A stretch of DNA of 33,295 nucleotides, from positions 95,909-129,203 of the forward strand of contig DBWX01000010.1 in NCBI GenBank assembly GCA_002309175.1, written 5' to 3'. A program made the translations under genes and the position numbers. The stretch is from Ruminococcaceae bacterium UBA1227. GTDB taxonomy: Bacteria; Bacillota; Clostridia; Oscillospirales; Acutalibacteraceae. Below the pieces are notes generated by a model, which saw nothing but the letters and a program-made list of their open reading frames with translations, ran no database searches and was not told the origin of the DNA. Positions within the stretch are counted from its first letter, which is position 1. Each line of letters starts with the position of its first letter. Positions 13,728 to 22,045 of the stretch are shown here, in pieces.

Positions 13728-14813
13728 TTATTCAAACTTAGCCGCAGCTTTCTTGAGGTTCTCAATGATGGGAAGCTGCTGAGGACAGGCGTTTTCGCAC
13801 TGGCCGCAGCCGATACAGTCTGAGGCTTTGCCGCCTTCTGCCGTAACCTTCTTATACGCTTCTGCGTCATTTGCGTTCATGGCGGCAAAGATTTCGGGAA
13901 TGTTGATCTGCTGCGGGCAGCCCTCTACACAGTAGCAGCAGGCTGTGCAGGGAATCGTATCGTCATTCTCGATAATCTGACGCGCCACTTTTATAATCCT
14001 CTGCTCATCTTCCGAGAGAGGCTTGAAATCCTTCATGAAGGAGAGGTTATCCTTCATCTGCTCAACGGTTGACATACCTGAGAGTACTGACAGAATACCG
14101 TCAAGAGATGCTACAAAGCGGATTGCCCATGACGCATAGGAAGCACCCGGATTTGCCTCGTCGAAGAGTTCCTTGACCTTCTTCGGCGGGTTGGCGAGCG
14201 TGCCGCCCTTTACGGGTTCCATGACAACTATCGGAACATTGTGCTTTCTGGCAACCTCGTAGTTTGCCCTGGAGCAGACCTTCGGGTTCTCCCAGTCTGC
14301 ATAGTTTATCTGAAGCTGTACAAAATCAACCTCGGGATGAACCGTAAGGAGCTCCTCAAGAAGGTCGGGAGTGTCGTGGAAAGAGAATCCCACATGCTTG
14401 ATAAGGCCCTGCTCCTTCTTCTCATTTACGAAATCCCAGAGATTGAAGTTCTCGTACTTATCTGCGTTCTTCTTTGAGAGCGCGTGCAGAAGATAGTAGT
14501 CAAAATATCCCGCACCCGTGCGCTCAAGACTGGTCTCGAACTCTCTCTTTGCGAGTTTCTCAGTCGGAGCCACAAGAGTATTGAGCTTTGTGGCAAGTGT
14601 GTATGACTCGCGCGGATAGCGCTCAACAAGGGCTTTCCTTGTCGCGGTCTCAGAGCCGGGATAAACAAATGCCGTGTCAAAATAAGTAAAGCCGGCCTCC
14701 ATGAAGAGGTCTACCATTTCTTTCGTTTTCTCCACATTGATAATGGGACCCACCTTCGGAAGTCTCATGAGACCGAAGCCGAGTTTCTTGTTTCCCGTAG
14801 TATCAATTGCCAT
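13728..14813 (-). CDS. Aldo/keto reductase with C-terminal 4Fe-4S ferredoxin domain
   Basis: A 361-residue oxidoreductase of the anaerobe-type aldo/keto reductase family. The N-terminal ~280 residues form the TIM barrel with GFGLMRLP, the catalytic set in FDTAFVYPGSE (Asp/Tyr), ATKLN (Lys) and YYLLHAL (His), and later NYADWENP and GFSFHDTP. The C-terminus has two cysteine clusters typical of a pair of 4Fe-4S sites, CTACCYCVEGCP and CIGCGQCENACP. This points to electron transfer between ferredoxin-like donors and a small carbonyl or alcohol substrate, which the sequence does not identify. It is cytoplasmic. A GGTGAT ribosome-binding site precedes the ATG. The gene has its own promoter, downstream of the tRNA-Arg terminator. 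Confidence 0.95.
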   Translation of the reverse strand: MAIDTTGNKKLGFGLMRLPKVGPIINVEKTKEMVDLFMEAGFTYFDTAFVYPGSETATRKALVERYPRESYTLATKLNTLVAPTEKLAKREFETSLERTGAGYFDYYLLHALSKKNADKYENFNLWDFVNEKKEQGLIKHVGFSFHDTPDLLEELLTVHPEVDFVQLQINYADWENPKVCSRANYEVARKHNVPIVVMEPVKGGTLANPPKKVKELFDEANPGASYASWAIRFVASLDGILSVLSGMSTVEQMKDNLSFMKDFKPLSEDEQRIIKVARQIIENDDTIPCTACCYCVEGCPQQINIPEIFAAMNANDAEAYKKVTAEGGKASDCIGCGQCENACPQQLPIIENLKKAAAKFE

Positions 14814-14855
14814 GTAATCACCATTTCCTTTGTACGGTTTATAACTTACCGATGT

Positions 14856-14883
14856 ATTATACCATAAAAATTAAGTTGTGCAA
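14856..14883 (-). promoter_or_regulatory. Promoter of the aldo/keto reductase gene
   Basis: On the minus strand TTGCAC (14878-14883), 16 nt, TATAAT (14856-14861) with an extended TGg element. It lies about 15 nt beyond the tRNA terminator, which insulates it. Confidence 0.8.
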
Positions 14884-14898
14884 AATACAATTATGCAA

Positions 14899-14926
14899 AT
14901 AAAAAGGAGCCCCGTATGGGACTCCT
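14899..14926 (-). terminator. Terminator of tRNA-Arg
   Basis: A 9-bp stem (AGGAGTCCC with GGGGCTCCT, one G-U pair, 4-nt loop; 14905-14926) is followed on the minus strand by TTTTTATTT, immediately downstream of the tRNA 3' end. Confidence 0.9.
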
Positions 14927-14927
14927 G

Positions 14928-15004
14928 TGGCGCGCTGGAAGGGACTCGAACCCCCGACCTTTTGGTTCGTAGCCAAACACTCTATCCAGCTGAGCTACCA
15001 GCGC
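14928..15004 (-). tRNA. tRNA-Arg (anticodon ACG)
   Basis: A 77-nt cloverleaf on the minus strand. The acceptor stem GCGCTGG pairs with CCAGCGC, followed by discriminator G and an encoded CCA end. The anticodon arm is TTTGG-CTACGAA-CCAAA, giving anticodon ACG (read as ICG after deamination, decoding CGU/CGC/CGA). The T-loop TTCGAGT and D-arm GCTCAGCTGGATAGAG are typical. It is a single tRNA with its own promoter and terminator. Confidence 0.98.
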
Positions 15005-15028
15005 ACAAGCGGTTTTTGCCGCTCGAAT

Positions 15029-15057
15029 AATATAACACAAGAGAGGTTAAAATGCAA
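15029..15057 (-). promoter_or_regulatory. Promoter of tRNA-Arg
   Basis: On the minus strand TTGCAT (15052-15057), 17 nt, TATATT (15029-15034), placed about 25 nt upstream of the tRNA 5' end and just downstream of the rqcH stop. A small stem, AGCGG-CAAAAA-CCGCT, lies between promoter and tRNA and would be in the 5' precursor removed by RNase P. Confidence 0.75.
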
Positions 15058-15073
15058 ACCTTTTTTGTGATTA

Positions 15074-16804
15074 TTATTTCTTTTTCAGGCGGGTGACAAG
15101 GTCTTCGTCAGGAGTGACGTAGATGGTCCAGTTCTCGTGGAAGATTACCTTGCCGGGTTTGGCGCCTGCGGGCTTCTTCAAGTTCTTGACCAATGTGTAG
15201 TCAACGGGTATCTGCTTTGCGGCGGAATCGCCTGCGGTACTGTGGAAGGCGGCTATTACGGCGGCCTCCTCTATCGCCCTGTCGGAGACCTCTCCGTTTT
15301 TATTCTCGATTATGACGTGTGAGCCCGGTATGTTCTTCGTGTGGAGCCACATGTCGAGCTTGTTCGCCTGCTTCATCGAGAGTTTGTCGTTCTGCAGATT
15401 GTTCCTGCCGACAAGGACTCTGAAACCGTCCGTGGTCTCATATTCTATCGGGGGCAGGCCCTGGGGTGTCTTCTGGTTCTGGGCCTTCTTTGAAATCTTG
15501 CCCTTTGCGGCAAATTTATTTTTAATGAGACCCTGGTCGATGAGTTCCTGCCTTATCTGGGCTATGTCCTTCTCACCTTCTGCCCTTGAGAGAGTGTCGA
15601 GGACGGAGTCAATGTACTCAAGATCCTCCATTCCCTGCTTTATCTGCTCGGTCAGTTTCTTCTCAGCGGTATAGGTCTTCTTGTAGTCCTTGAAATACTT
15701 CTGGGAGTTCTGGGCCGGCGAGAGGGCCGGGTCGGCCTTTATGCGGATTATATTGTTGTTGTCGTAGTAGTTCTCGAGGTCATAGTGGGCGGCGCCCTTC
15801 CCGAGCCGGTAGAGATTTGCGTTGATGAGCTCTGCGGAGATGCGCAGCGTCTCGCGGTCAGCGCAGGCGTCGAGTTCCGTCTTCTGAATGTCGAGTTTCC
15901 TGACAATACGCTCTTTTGTATTCTGTAAAACCTTGCGCAGATCATAGGTGCGGTGCGCGAGACGCTCCCTTGACTCGCGGATTTCGTAATAGTCATCAAG
16001 GAGTGCGGACGCACTGGCATATTCTTCTGTTTTGGCAGCATTGCCGTATTGGGTAATCGACATGTATGAGAAATCAAACGGCTTGTCGTCCTCATCTCTT
16101 AAGAGACAGAAACTGTCGCTGCCGTTTTCATATTTTCTGAGTGTCTCTATTGCCTTGTCGGCATTGGTCTGCGCGAGCTCCCTCGCAACAACCGGTGAGA
16201 GGCCCATGATGGTGGACATATAGGCCTTGTCGTCCGCACCGCGGGCGAGAAGCTGCGCCTTTATGTCTTTCTCATCCGCCTCGAACACATTGAACTTGTC
16301 CTGCTTTGGGGGAAGTTCGTACTTTACGTTAGGCAGTATGAGTCTCTTGCTTGATTTGGTATAGTCGACACGCTTCAAGGCATCAATTATATTCTGCTCA
16401 CCGTCAATCAATATGACATTGCTGTACTGCGCCATTATTTCGCAGACAAGTGTCAGTTTCTCCTTCTCGCCCATCTCGTTTGTGGCGAGAAAATCCAGGT
16501 AGAGAATACGGTCGCAGCCCTCCTGGCGCACGCCGGTGACGGCAGCGCCGCCGAGCCGCTTCCTCAGCAGCATACATAGCATGGGCGGCGAGGCGGGGTT
16601 CTCATAGGCGTGCTCCGTAAAAGAAACACGCGGGGAATTTGCCCTGGCACAGAGAAGGAGTTTCTTTGTGCCCTGCCCACGTGTCCGGAGTGTGATTATG
16701 AGTTCCTCTTTTGAGGGTTCGAAAACCTTGTCCACTCTGGCATCGATTATTGCGTTTTCAAGTTCCGCTCTTATACAGTTTAAAAAGATTCCGTCAAGGG
16801 ACAC
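15074..16804 (-). CDS. rqcH: Ribosome quality-control factor RqcH (NFACT family)
   Basis: RqcH binds stalled 50S-nascent chain complexes and directs addition of C-terminal alanine tails that mark the chains for proteolysis; homologues were once annotated as fibronectin-binding proteins. The 576-residue protein has the NFACT-N domain (MSLDGIFLNCIRAEL, MLLRKRLGG), the D98-R99 pair in EGCDRI corresponding to the residues needed for Ala-tailing in B. subtilis RqcH, a middle coiled coil/HhH section (~280-430) and the NFACT-R domain (FRVLVGRNNLQND, DMWLHTKNIPGSHVII). It starts at GTG (16804) after an AGAGGTGAG ribosome-binding site. It follows nif3 by 35 nt and is probably last in the trmK unit. 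Confidence 0.96.
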   Translation of the reverse strand: MSLDGIFLNCIRAELENAIIDARVDKVFEPSKEELIITLRTRGQGTKKLLLCARANSPRVSFTEHAYENPASPPMLCMLLRKRLGGAAVTGVRQEGCDRILYLDFLATNEMGEKEKLTLVCEIMAQYSNVILIDGEQNIIDALKRVDYTKSSKRLILPNVKYELPPKQDKFNVFEADEKDIKAQLLARGADDKAYMSTIMGLSPVVARELAQTNADKAIETLRKYENGSDSFCLLRDEDDKPFDFSYMSITQYGNAAKTEEYASASALLDDYYEIRESRERLAHRTYDLRKVLQNTKERIVRKLDIQKTELDACADRETLRISAELINANLYRLGKGAAHYDLENYYDNNNIIRIKADPALSPAQNSQKYFKDYKKTYTAEKKLTEQIKQGMEDLEYIDSVLDTLSRAEGEKDIAQIRQELIDQGLIKNKFAAKGKISKKAQNQKTPQGLPPIEYETTDGFRVLVGRNNLQNDKLSMKQANKLDMWLHTKNIPGSHVIIENKNGEVSDRAIEEAAVIAAFHSTAGDSAAKQIPVDYTLVKNLKKPAGAKPGKVIFHENWTIYVTPDEDLVTRLKKK

Positions 16805-16839
16805 GGTTTTCTCACCTCTTTTCGTTTATTTCTTTTTAA

Positions 16840-17598
16840 TTAACCTATATACTCCACAGTCGGTTCTTCAATGTATCTGCACTCGAGTGTGGGGAATTCC
16901 TGAAGAATGAAGTTCATGAGTACCGGCATGCTGATGGTCTCGGTCTCATAGTGTCCGGCGGCGAGAAGACTTATGTCCTCCAGTTTCGCGTCGACAAAGT
17001 CGTGGTGCTTGACCTCTCCGGTGAGGAGGGCGTCAACATTGTGTCCTATGAGACTCGGCCAGAAGCTTCCGCCGGCTCCGCCGCAGACGGCGACAGTGCA
17101 GAGTTCTTTGTCGGGCAGGGAGACGGATACAACCGTTCCCAGGGCCTCTGAGGCGAGCTCCGCGAGGTCTCTCGCGGTCATGGCGGTCGGCAGGTCGCCG
17201 ACATATACCATGGCCTCCTCGCCCGTTTCAGCGAGTCTCCTGATATTCTCAAGTCCGAGCAGGACGGCAAGTATGTTTGACACGCCGCCCTCTGCAGTGT
17301 CCCAGTTGGTATGAGCGCAGATTACGGTGAGTTTCTTTCTTATCGCCTTTGCCACAATTGACTTTGTCGGCACGAACATAAGCGAATCAAAAATTACGGG
17401 GTGATGGCTTATTATGAGTTCCGCGCCGAAATCAACCGCCTCGGCTATCGCCTTTTCCGTGACGTCAAGGCAGAAAAGCACCTTTGTGACCTCGCGGCTC
17501 CTGTCGCCTACGAGAAGTCCTGCATTGTCAAACTCGGACTGTGTGTCAAAGGGAGCTATCTGGTCAATGAAATCATAAATCTGTCCCGCAGTAATCAT
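16840..17598 (-). CDS. Nif3-like dinuclear metal-centre protein (short form)
   Basis: The 252-residue protein belongs to the Nif3/YqfO family of hexameric, di-metal proteins of uncertain activity. Metal-site motifs are all visible: SHHP (H65, H66), CAHTNWD (D100), GEVKHHDFVDA and GHYETE near the C-terminus. It is the short form without the inserted PII-like domain present in B. subtilis YqfO (~370 residues). Its ATG overlaps the trmK stop by 4 nt (ATGA). The trmK-nif3 pairing is a common one in Bacillota, which supports both calls, but whether the proteins work together is not shown by the sequence. Confidence 0.94.
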   Translation of the reverse strand: MITAGQIYDFIDQIAPFDTQSEFDNAGLLVGDRSREVTKVLFCLDVTEKAIAEAVDFGAELIISHHPVIFDSLMFVPTKSIVAKAIRKKLTVICAHTNWDTAEGGVSNILAVLLGLENIRRLAETGEEAMVYVGDLPTAMTARDLAELASEALGTVVSVSLPDKELCTVAVCGGAGGSFWPSLIGHNVDALLTGEVKHHDFVDAKLEDISLLAAGHYETETISMPVLMNFILQEFPTLECRYIEEPTVEYIG

Positions 17599-18245
17599 TT
17601 TGCCGCCTCCAGAATTTCATCCATAAGTTTTTTAAGATCATCCCTTCTTGTCGCCTTGTACCTGGTGCTCAGACGGGATGCAATCTGCTGCATGTATTTC
17701 TGCCTGTGCATGCTCGTGCTCTCGGGAAGTCTGCCTATAAAACAGTCGAGTTCGCTGTGCTCCGTTTTATTTCCCGTATATGTAACCTCCATCGCGAGAT
17801 AGTAGTGGAGTCTTTCCTTCACCACATCTTCACGGAGGATTTCATAGCCGTTTTCATAGAGGAACTTTCTCAGGTCCTCGGCATGTGTCTGAGGCTGGAA
17901 TACGAAGTGGTTTCCGGGCACCTTCACCCAGGGAGAAGCCTCAAGTATGCTTGCGATGAGTTCACCGCCCATGCCCGCAATGCAGAAATCCGTGAAATCG
18001 TGAGATATATCTTTAAGACCGTCTGAGAGTACAGGTGTGACTTTTTCAGACAGTCCGCTCTTTCCTATTGTCTTCTTCGCGTTCTCCAGGGGTCCGATTT
18101 TTACATCGCTCGCGACCGCGCATGGAATGATATCGTTTTCAACAAGGAAAACCGGAAGGTACGCGTGATCCGTTCCGATATCCGCCAGCGGTATGCCGGG
18201 TCTGATAAGGCCTGCAACCATGCGGAGTCTCATATCAAGTTTCAT
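17595..18245 (-). CDS. trmK: tRNA (adenine(22)-N1)-methyltransferase
   Basis: TrmK methylates A22 in the D-arm of some tRNAs using S-adenosylmethionine. Signatures are MRLRMVAGLI, motif I LADIGTDHAYLPVFLV, VASDVKIGPLENAKK, DFCIAGMGGELIASIL and FVFQPQTHAEDLRKFL. I start it at the ATG at 18245 (MKLDMRLR, 216 residues), the usual family start; a GTG at 18284 would place the start codon inside a strong hairpin. The ribosome-binding site (GGTGTAAC) is weak. Its 3' end overlaps nif3 by 4 nt. Confidence 0.93.
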   Translation of the reverse strand: MKLDMRLRMVAGLIRPGIPLADIGTDHAYLPVFLVENDIIPCAVASDVKIGPLENAKKTIGKSGLSEKVTPVLSDGLKDISHDFTDFCIAGMGGELIASILEASPWVKVPGNHFVFQPQTHAEDLRKFLYENGYEILREDVVKERLHYYLAMEVTYTGNKTEHSELDCFIGRLPESTSMHRQKYMQQIASRLSTRYKATRRDDLKKLMDEILEAAK

Positions 18246-18256
18246 TGTTACACCAT

Positions 18257-18289
18257 AAAGGGTGAAGGCGTTTTGCGTCTTCACCCTTT
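18257..18289 (-). terminator. Strong hairpin between the DUF1858 gene and trmK
   Basis: AAAGGGTGAAG (18257-18267) and CTTCACCCTTT (18279-18289) form a perfect 11-bp stem that extends 3 bp further inward. On the minus strand only TTT follows, so it would be an incomplete terminator or attenuator before trmK, or an mRNA-stabilising 3' end for the DUF1858 message. Confidence 0.6.
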
Positions 18290-18298
18290 CCTTTTTGA

Positions 18299-18484
18299 TT
18301 ATGCGTTTATCTTGCTGAGAAGATCGTTTACGTCAACACCGTGGACCATGCAGGCTTCCTCAAGTGTCTCACCGCGTGATGCGGGACAACCGAGGCAATG
18401 CATGCCCATTTCAAGAAGGTAAGGTGCTACATCGGGCTGTGCGTCAAGGATTTCGCCTATAAGCATATCTTTTTTAATTTCCAT
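18299..18484 (-). CDS. DUF1858 domain protein
   Basis: This 61-residue protein is a stand-alone DUF1858 domain. It starts MEIKKDMLIGEILDAQPDVA and has the characteristic MHCLGCPASRGETLEEAC with a CxxC pair, then HGVDVNDLLSKIN. The domain is common in anaerobes and is also found fused to ScdA/hybrid cluster and redox proteins; a thiol redox or metal role is suspected for the family but not established. AAAGGAG precedes the ATG. A promoter lies in the end of the preceding UPF0210 gene and a hairpin follows. Confidence 0.92.
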   Translation of the reverse strand: MEIKKDMLIGEILDAQPDVAPYLLEMGMHCLGCPASRGETLEEACMVHGVDVNDLLSKINA

Positions 18485-18515
18485 GGTTAAAACTCCTTTG
18501 CTGATATCAATGGTG

Positions 18516-18544
18516 ATTATACACTAATTCTTAAGGCTCTGCAA
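18516..18544 (-). promoter_or_regulatory. Promoter of the DUF1858 (-trmK-nif3-rqcH) unit
   Basis: On the minus strand TTGCAG (18539-18544), 17 nt, TATAAT (18516-18521). The -35 box is within the last codons of the UPF0210 gene and its stop (18524-18526) lies in the spacer. Confidence 0.75.
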
Positions 18545-19879
18545 CGGTGCGGGAATTCTTCCGCCGCGCGAAATGAACTTCTCCGGAGAGGCGGTATTTA
18601 CCGACATGACGGGGCCGGAGCCCAGGAGTCCTCCGAATTCAAGTTCGTCTCCGACATTCTTTCCGATTGCCGGGATAACTCTTACCGCGGTGGTCTTTGA
18701 ATTGACCATGCCTATTGCGGCCTCATCCGCGATAATCGCGGATATGACAGCGGGTGTGGTGTCACCGGGGATGACTATCATGTCAAGGCCCACTGAGCAC
18801 ACCGCTGTCATAGCTTCAAGCTTCTCAATCTTAAGGCAGCCGGTCTTTGCCGCCGCTATCATGCCGGCATCTTCGGATACCGGTATGAAGGCGCCTGAGA
18901 GACCGCCTACGGAGCTTGAAGCCATGACGCCGCCCTTCTTGACGGCATCGTTTAGGAGTGCGAGGCAGGCCGTTGTGCCGGCGCAGCCGCACTGCTCGAG
19001 GCCCATCTCCTCGAGCACCTGGGCGACGGAGTCGCCGACGGCCGGGGTCGGGGCCAATGAGAGGTCGACGATGCCGAACGGCACGTCGAGGCGCTCAGCC
19101 GCCTCATTGGCGACAAGCTGGCCTACTCTCGTGATTTTGAAAGCCGTGCGCTTTACCATCTCCGCAATCTCGGTTATGTCTGCGTCGGGAATCTTCGATA
19201 TTGCCGCACGTACAACACCGGGGCCCGAAACGCCCACGTTTATGACGCAATCCGGCTCGCCCGCTCCGTGAAAAGCGCCGGCCATGAAGGGATTGTCCTC
19301 GGGGGCATTGCAGAATACTACGAGTTTTGCGGGTCCTATACAGTTTTTGTATGCCGTGACTTCGGCAGACTGTTTTACTATCTCACCCATGAGCGCGACA
19401 GCGTCCATGTTGATGCCCGTCTTTGTTGAGCCGACATTGACACTGGAGCAGATATGGTCTGTTATGTCAAGCGCTTCCGGAATACTGCGGATCAGGGCCT
19501 CGTCACCCGGGCCGAAGCCCTTCTGGACGAGGGCGGAGTATCCGCCGAGGAAGTTTACGCCTATTGTGTTTACGGCTCTCTCAAGGGTCTTTGCGTAGAG
19601 GAGAGGATCTCCGCCCGAGGCCGCCAGGACCATCGAAATCGGAGTTACGGACACCCTCTTGTTGATGATGGGGATACCGTATTTCTTCTCTATTTTTTCT
19701 CCTGTGGAGACGAGGTTCTCCGCCTTGCGGACAATCTTCTCATACACCTTGTCACAGGCCTTGTTTATGTCGGAATCGCAGCAGTCGAGAAGTGAAATAC
19801 CCATGGTTATCGTACGGATATCCAGGTTCTCGTTCTCGATCATCTGAACGGTTTCCAGTACATCACGAATTTCAAGCAT
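18524..19879 (-). CDS. UPF0210 (PFL/DUF711 family) protein
   Basis: The 451-residue protein matches UPF0210: MLEIRDVLETVQMIENENLDIRTITMG is trimmed to its recognisable core (ENLDIRTITMGISLLDC), followed by RVSVTPISMV, SSVNVGSTKTGINMDAV, GEPDCVINVGVSGPGVV, DLSLAPTPAVGDSVA and GGLSGAFIPVSEDAGM. The family is related to pyruvate formate-lyase-like folds by name only, and no reaction is known. A GAGGAG ribosome-binding site lies 6 nt before the ATG. The gene follows the ACT-domain gene by 10 nt; this pairing recurs across Bacillota and Archaea, and the ACT protein may be its ligand-sensing partner (inference). Confidence 0.95.
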   Translation of the reverse strand: MLEIRDVLETVQMIENENLDIRTITMGISLLDCCDSDINKACDKVYEKIVRKAENLVSTGEKIEKKYGIPIINKRVSVTPISMVLAASGGDPLLYAKTLERAVNTIGVNFLGGYSALVQKGFGPGDEALIRSIPEALDITDHICSSVNVGSTKTGINMDAVALMGEIVKQSAEVTAYKNCIGPAKLVVFCNAPEDNPFMAGAFHGAGEPDCVINVGVSGPGVVRAAISKIPDADITEIAEMVKRTAFKITRVGQLVANEAAERLDVPFGIVDLSLAPTPAVGDSVAQVLEEMGLEQCGCAGTTACLALLNDAVKKGGVMASSSVGGLSGAFIPVSEDAGMIAAAKTGCLKIEKLEAMTAVCSVGLDMIVIPGDTTPAVISAIIADEAAIGMVNSKTTAVRVIPAIGKNVGDELEFGGLLGSGPVMSVNTASPEKFISRGGRIPAPLQSLKN

Positions 19880-19889
19880 CGTCTTCTCC

Positions 19890-20165
19890 TCAGATTCTGT
19901 GCATTGAATTAAAGATATCTTCGTGCATAACTCTTATGTCGAGACCCATCGTCTTGCCCTGCTCGCTCAGGAGTTCGGAGAACTCGCCGAAGTTTATGTC
20001 GAGCTTGTCGGTCTCAACGAGCATTACCATGCAGAATAAATCTTCAAAGATATTCTGTGAAACCGCCGTTATGTTTACGTTATGTTCAGCGCAGAGTGTG
20101 GATACCTTTGCGCAGATACCCACCTGATCCTGACCGATAACGGTTATTATCGCGCGCATTTTCAT
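19890..20165 (-). CDS. UPF0237 ACT-domain protein
   Basis: A 91-residue, single ACT domain: MRAIITVIGQDQVGICAKVS, then EHNVNITAVSQNIFEDLFCM and LDIRVMHEDIFNSMHRI. ACT domains bind small ligands, often amino acids, at dimer interfaces. The first ATG (20165, MKMRAIIT) is chosen because GGAGG lies 8 nt upstream. The start is 13 nt after the M23 peptidase stop and 10 nt separate it from the UPF0210 gene, so all three are probably one transcript. The ligand is unknown. Confidence 0.95.
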   Translation of the reverse strand: MKMRAIITVIGQDQVGICAKVSTLCAEHNVNITAVSQNIFEDLFCMVMLVETDKLDINFGEFSELLSEQGKTMGLDIRVMHEDIFNSMHRI

Positions 20166-20178
20166 CTCATTTTCCTCC

Positions 20179-21969
20179 TCAGGCTCCGATATACGGTGCC
20201 GGATTGACTTTTGTACCGTTGATTCTGACCTCGAAGTGGCAGTGAGGTCCGGTCGAGTTACCGGTCGAACCGACCTTGCCGAGAGGCTGTCCGCCGCTTA
20301 CATACTGTCCTACGCTTACGCAGATGGAACCGTAGAGCATATGACCGTAGAGGGTGGCCATACCGTTGCCGTGGTCTATCATTACGTGACAGCCGTAACC
20401 GACGTTGCCGTTTGAGGCGACCGTTACGGTACCGCTTGCGGCAGCGACTATCGTGTAGCCCGCAATACCGTTTGAAATATCCATACCGCCGTGGAACGAG
20501 CCCCATCTCGGGCCGTAGCCGGAGGATACGGTGTAGACGCCTGCAACAGGCCAGATAAGTTTACCGTAGCCGCGGATGTATGTGCTCGGCGTGTAAGCGC
20601 CGTATGATGTCTTCTGGACGACAACAGCCTTTGTACCGACGAGGATCTTCTCATCCTGAGGCTGACGTACGGTTGTGCGGTTGACCTCCTGAGTGCTTAC
20701 CTGCTGTCCGTCAACATAGGTTACAAGGTAGGTTACCTGGTCTATGCCGACGCGGCCCTTCTGCGTGGTCTTCGTCGTGCCCTTGTAGTACTTGTCGCTG
20801 TTTGTCTTTATGGTCTGGTACGGCGTCTCAACATTCTGTACGACCGTCTTTACGACCTTCATGGTGATGTAGTTGACCTCGCCCGCAACAAGGACGTCGT
20901 CACCTACGTGAATCTCTTTGGCGAGTTCGGGGTTAAGCTCGATGAGCTCAGTTACGCTCAGGCCGTTTGAGTAGGCGATCTTTGAAAGCGTATCGCCTTC
21001 AACAACCGTGTAGTGCTTCTCCTGGTAACGCGTCTTTGTCAGCGCGTCAGCGAGCTGCTGTGAGTCCCAGATAGTGTCGGAGTTGTTCGCGTAGATACCC
21101 TGTACGAACTGGACATCCTGAACAAAACCGACCACATCCGTCTCAGACTCTTTCGGATAACTGTCAATAATATTGTTGAATACCTGCATGGCATCCGTCT
21201 CGGTCTTTAAAGCGCATATAAACTCTCCGTCGATGTAGACACCGCAGGCATAAGTTGAATCCGCGTTCGTGCTCTCGACAATACCGTCACTGATTGTCTG
21301 TGAGTCAGTGAGTTCTGCGGGATTGACCTCTGCAATCTTGAATGTGGTATTGAGACTCTTCAGGTTGCTGTCATCGGAGAGGTCAGTGCTGAATCGCTCC
21401 TTAACAAGGTTCTGGGCATCGTTGTAAACCGTCTCATCAACAACATAGCCGACCTTCTGTCCGCTCGACTCAACCTCAATCGCGAATGTGGAAGAGCTGA
21501 AGTGGGTGATTGTGATAATGAGGACCGCAAGTCCCGCAAGCGGTAAAATCGTATTTACGATATTCGGAACGAGGTCCGGATGCGCGTCCGAAAGCGCCTT
21601 CCTGTAAGAATTCATAATTGAGAATATCTTTGTGGGATGCTGACGGAACTCCCGTCTTATGGCCCGCTTGGCCTCTTTGCGTTCATATCTGTAATCGGAG
21701 AGCTCGTCAAAGAAGTCGCGGATACTGTAGCCGATGGTGTCACGCAGATAGTTAAAGACGAAACTTACGCCCTTGCCTATCAGCCTGAAGAGGTCGGCAA
21801 AAGCGCCGAAGATGAAGGAGAAGACGGTGACGAAGAATCCGCCTACCATCTCACCTATCGTCTCAGCGAAAGAGTTATACTCAGACTCCGTCACAGGGGC
21901 CTGCTCAGGCTCCTGCTGTGAGGATGAGTATATGTCCGAATATTCCATTTCAAGACTTTCTCTGCTCAA
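20179..21969 (-). CDS. Membrane-anchored M23 endopeptidase with LysM and G5 domains
   Basis: This is a cell-wall hydrolase-type protein of 596 residues. A cytoplasmic/membrane-associated N-terminal region with hydrophobic stretch ~38-75 and a basic block (RYERKEAKRAIRREFR) precedes a clear membrane segment (137-156). Outside are a LysM peptidoglycan-binding domain (319-362, HYTVVEGDTLSKIAYSNG), a G5 domain (~373-448) and a LytM/M23 zinc peptidase domain with HGGMD (H493, D497), YGHM (H543) and HCHFE (H576, H578), so all metal and catalytic residues are present. It is probably active in cleaving peptide cross-bridges. The start is TTG (21969), 7 nt after GGAGG. It has its own promoter and leads the ACT-UPF0210 unit. 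Confidence 0.93.
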   Translation of the reverse strand: MSRESLEMEYSDIYSSSQQEPEQAPVTESEYNSFAETIGEMVGGFFVTVFSFIFGAFADLFRLIGKGVSFVFNYLRDTIGYSIRDFFDELSDYRYERKEAKRAIRREFRQHPTKIFSIMNSYRKALSDAHPDLVPNIVNTILPLAGLAVLIITITHFSSSTFAIEVESSGQKVGYVVDETVYNDAQNLVKERFSTDLSDDSNLKSLNTTFKIAEVNPAELTDSQTISDGIVESTNADSTYACGVYIDGEFICALKTETDAMQVFNNIIDSYPKESETDVVGFVQDVQFVQGIYANNSDTIWDSQQLADALTKTRYQEKHYTVVEGDTLSKIAYSNGLSVTELIELNPELAKEIHVGDDVLVAGEVNYITMKVVKTVVQNVETPYQTIKTNSDKYYKGTTKTTQKGRVGIDQVTYLVTYVDGQQVSTQEVNRTTVRQPQDEKILVGTKAVVVQKTSYGAYTPSTYIRGYGKLIWPVAGVYTVSSGYGPRWGSFHGGMDISNGIAGYTIVAAASGTVTVASNGNVGYGCHVMIDHGNGMATLYGHMLYGSICVSVGQYVSGGQPLGKVGSTGNSTGPHCHFEVRINGTKVNPAPYIGA

Positions 21970-22005
21970 AATTCTGCCTCCGAAAAAATGTTACAATTTG
22001 TAATA

Positions 22006-22033
22006 ATTATACTCTTTTATTATAAAAAGTCAA
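22006..22033 (-). promoter_or_regulatory. Promoter of the M23-ACT-UPF0210 operon
   Basis: On the minus strand TTGACT (22028-22033), 16 nt, TATAAT (22006-22011), starting 12 nt after the recG stop. Only a weak 5-bp stem (GTAAG/CTTAC) lies at the recG end, so read-through from the recG operon may add to expression. Confidence 0.8.
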
Positions 22034-22045
22034 ATAAGGTAAGAT

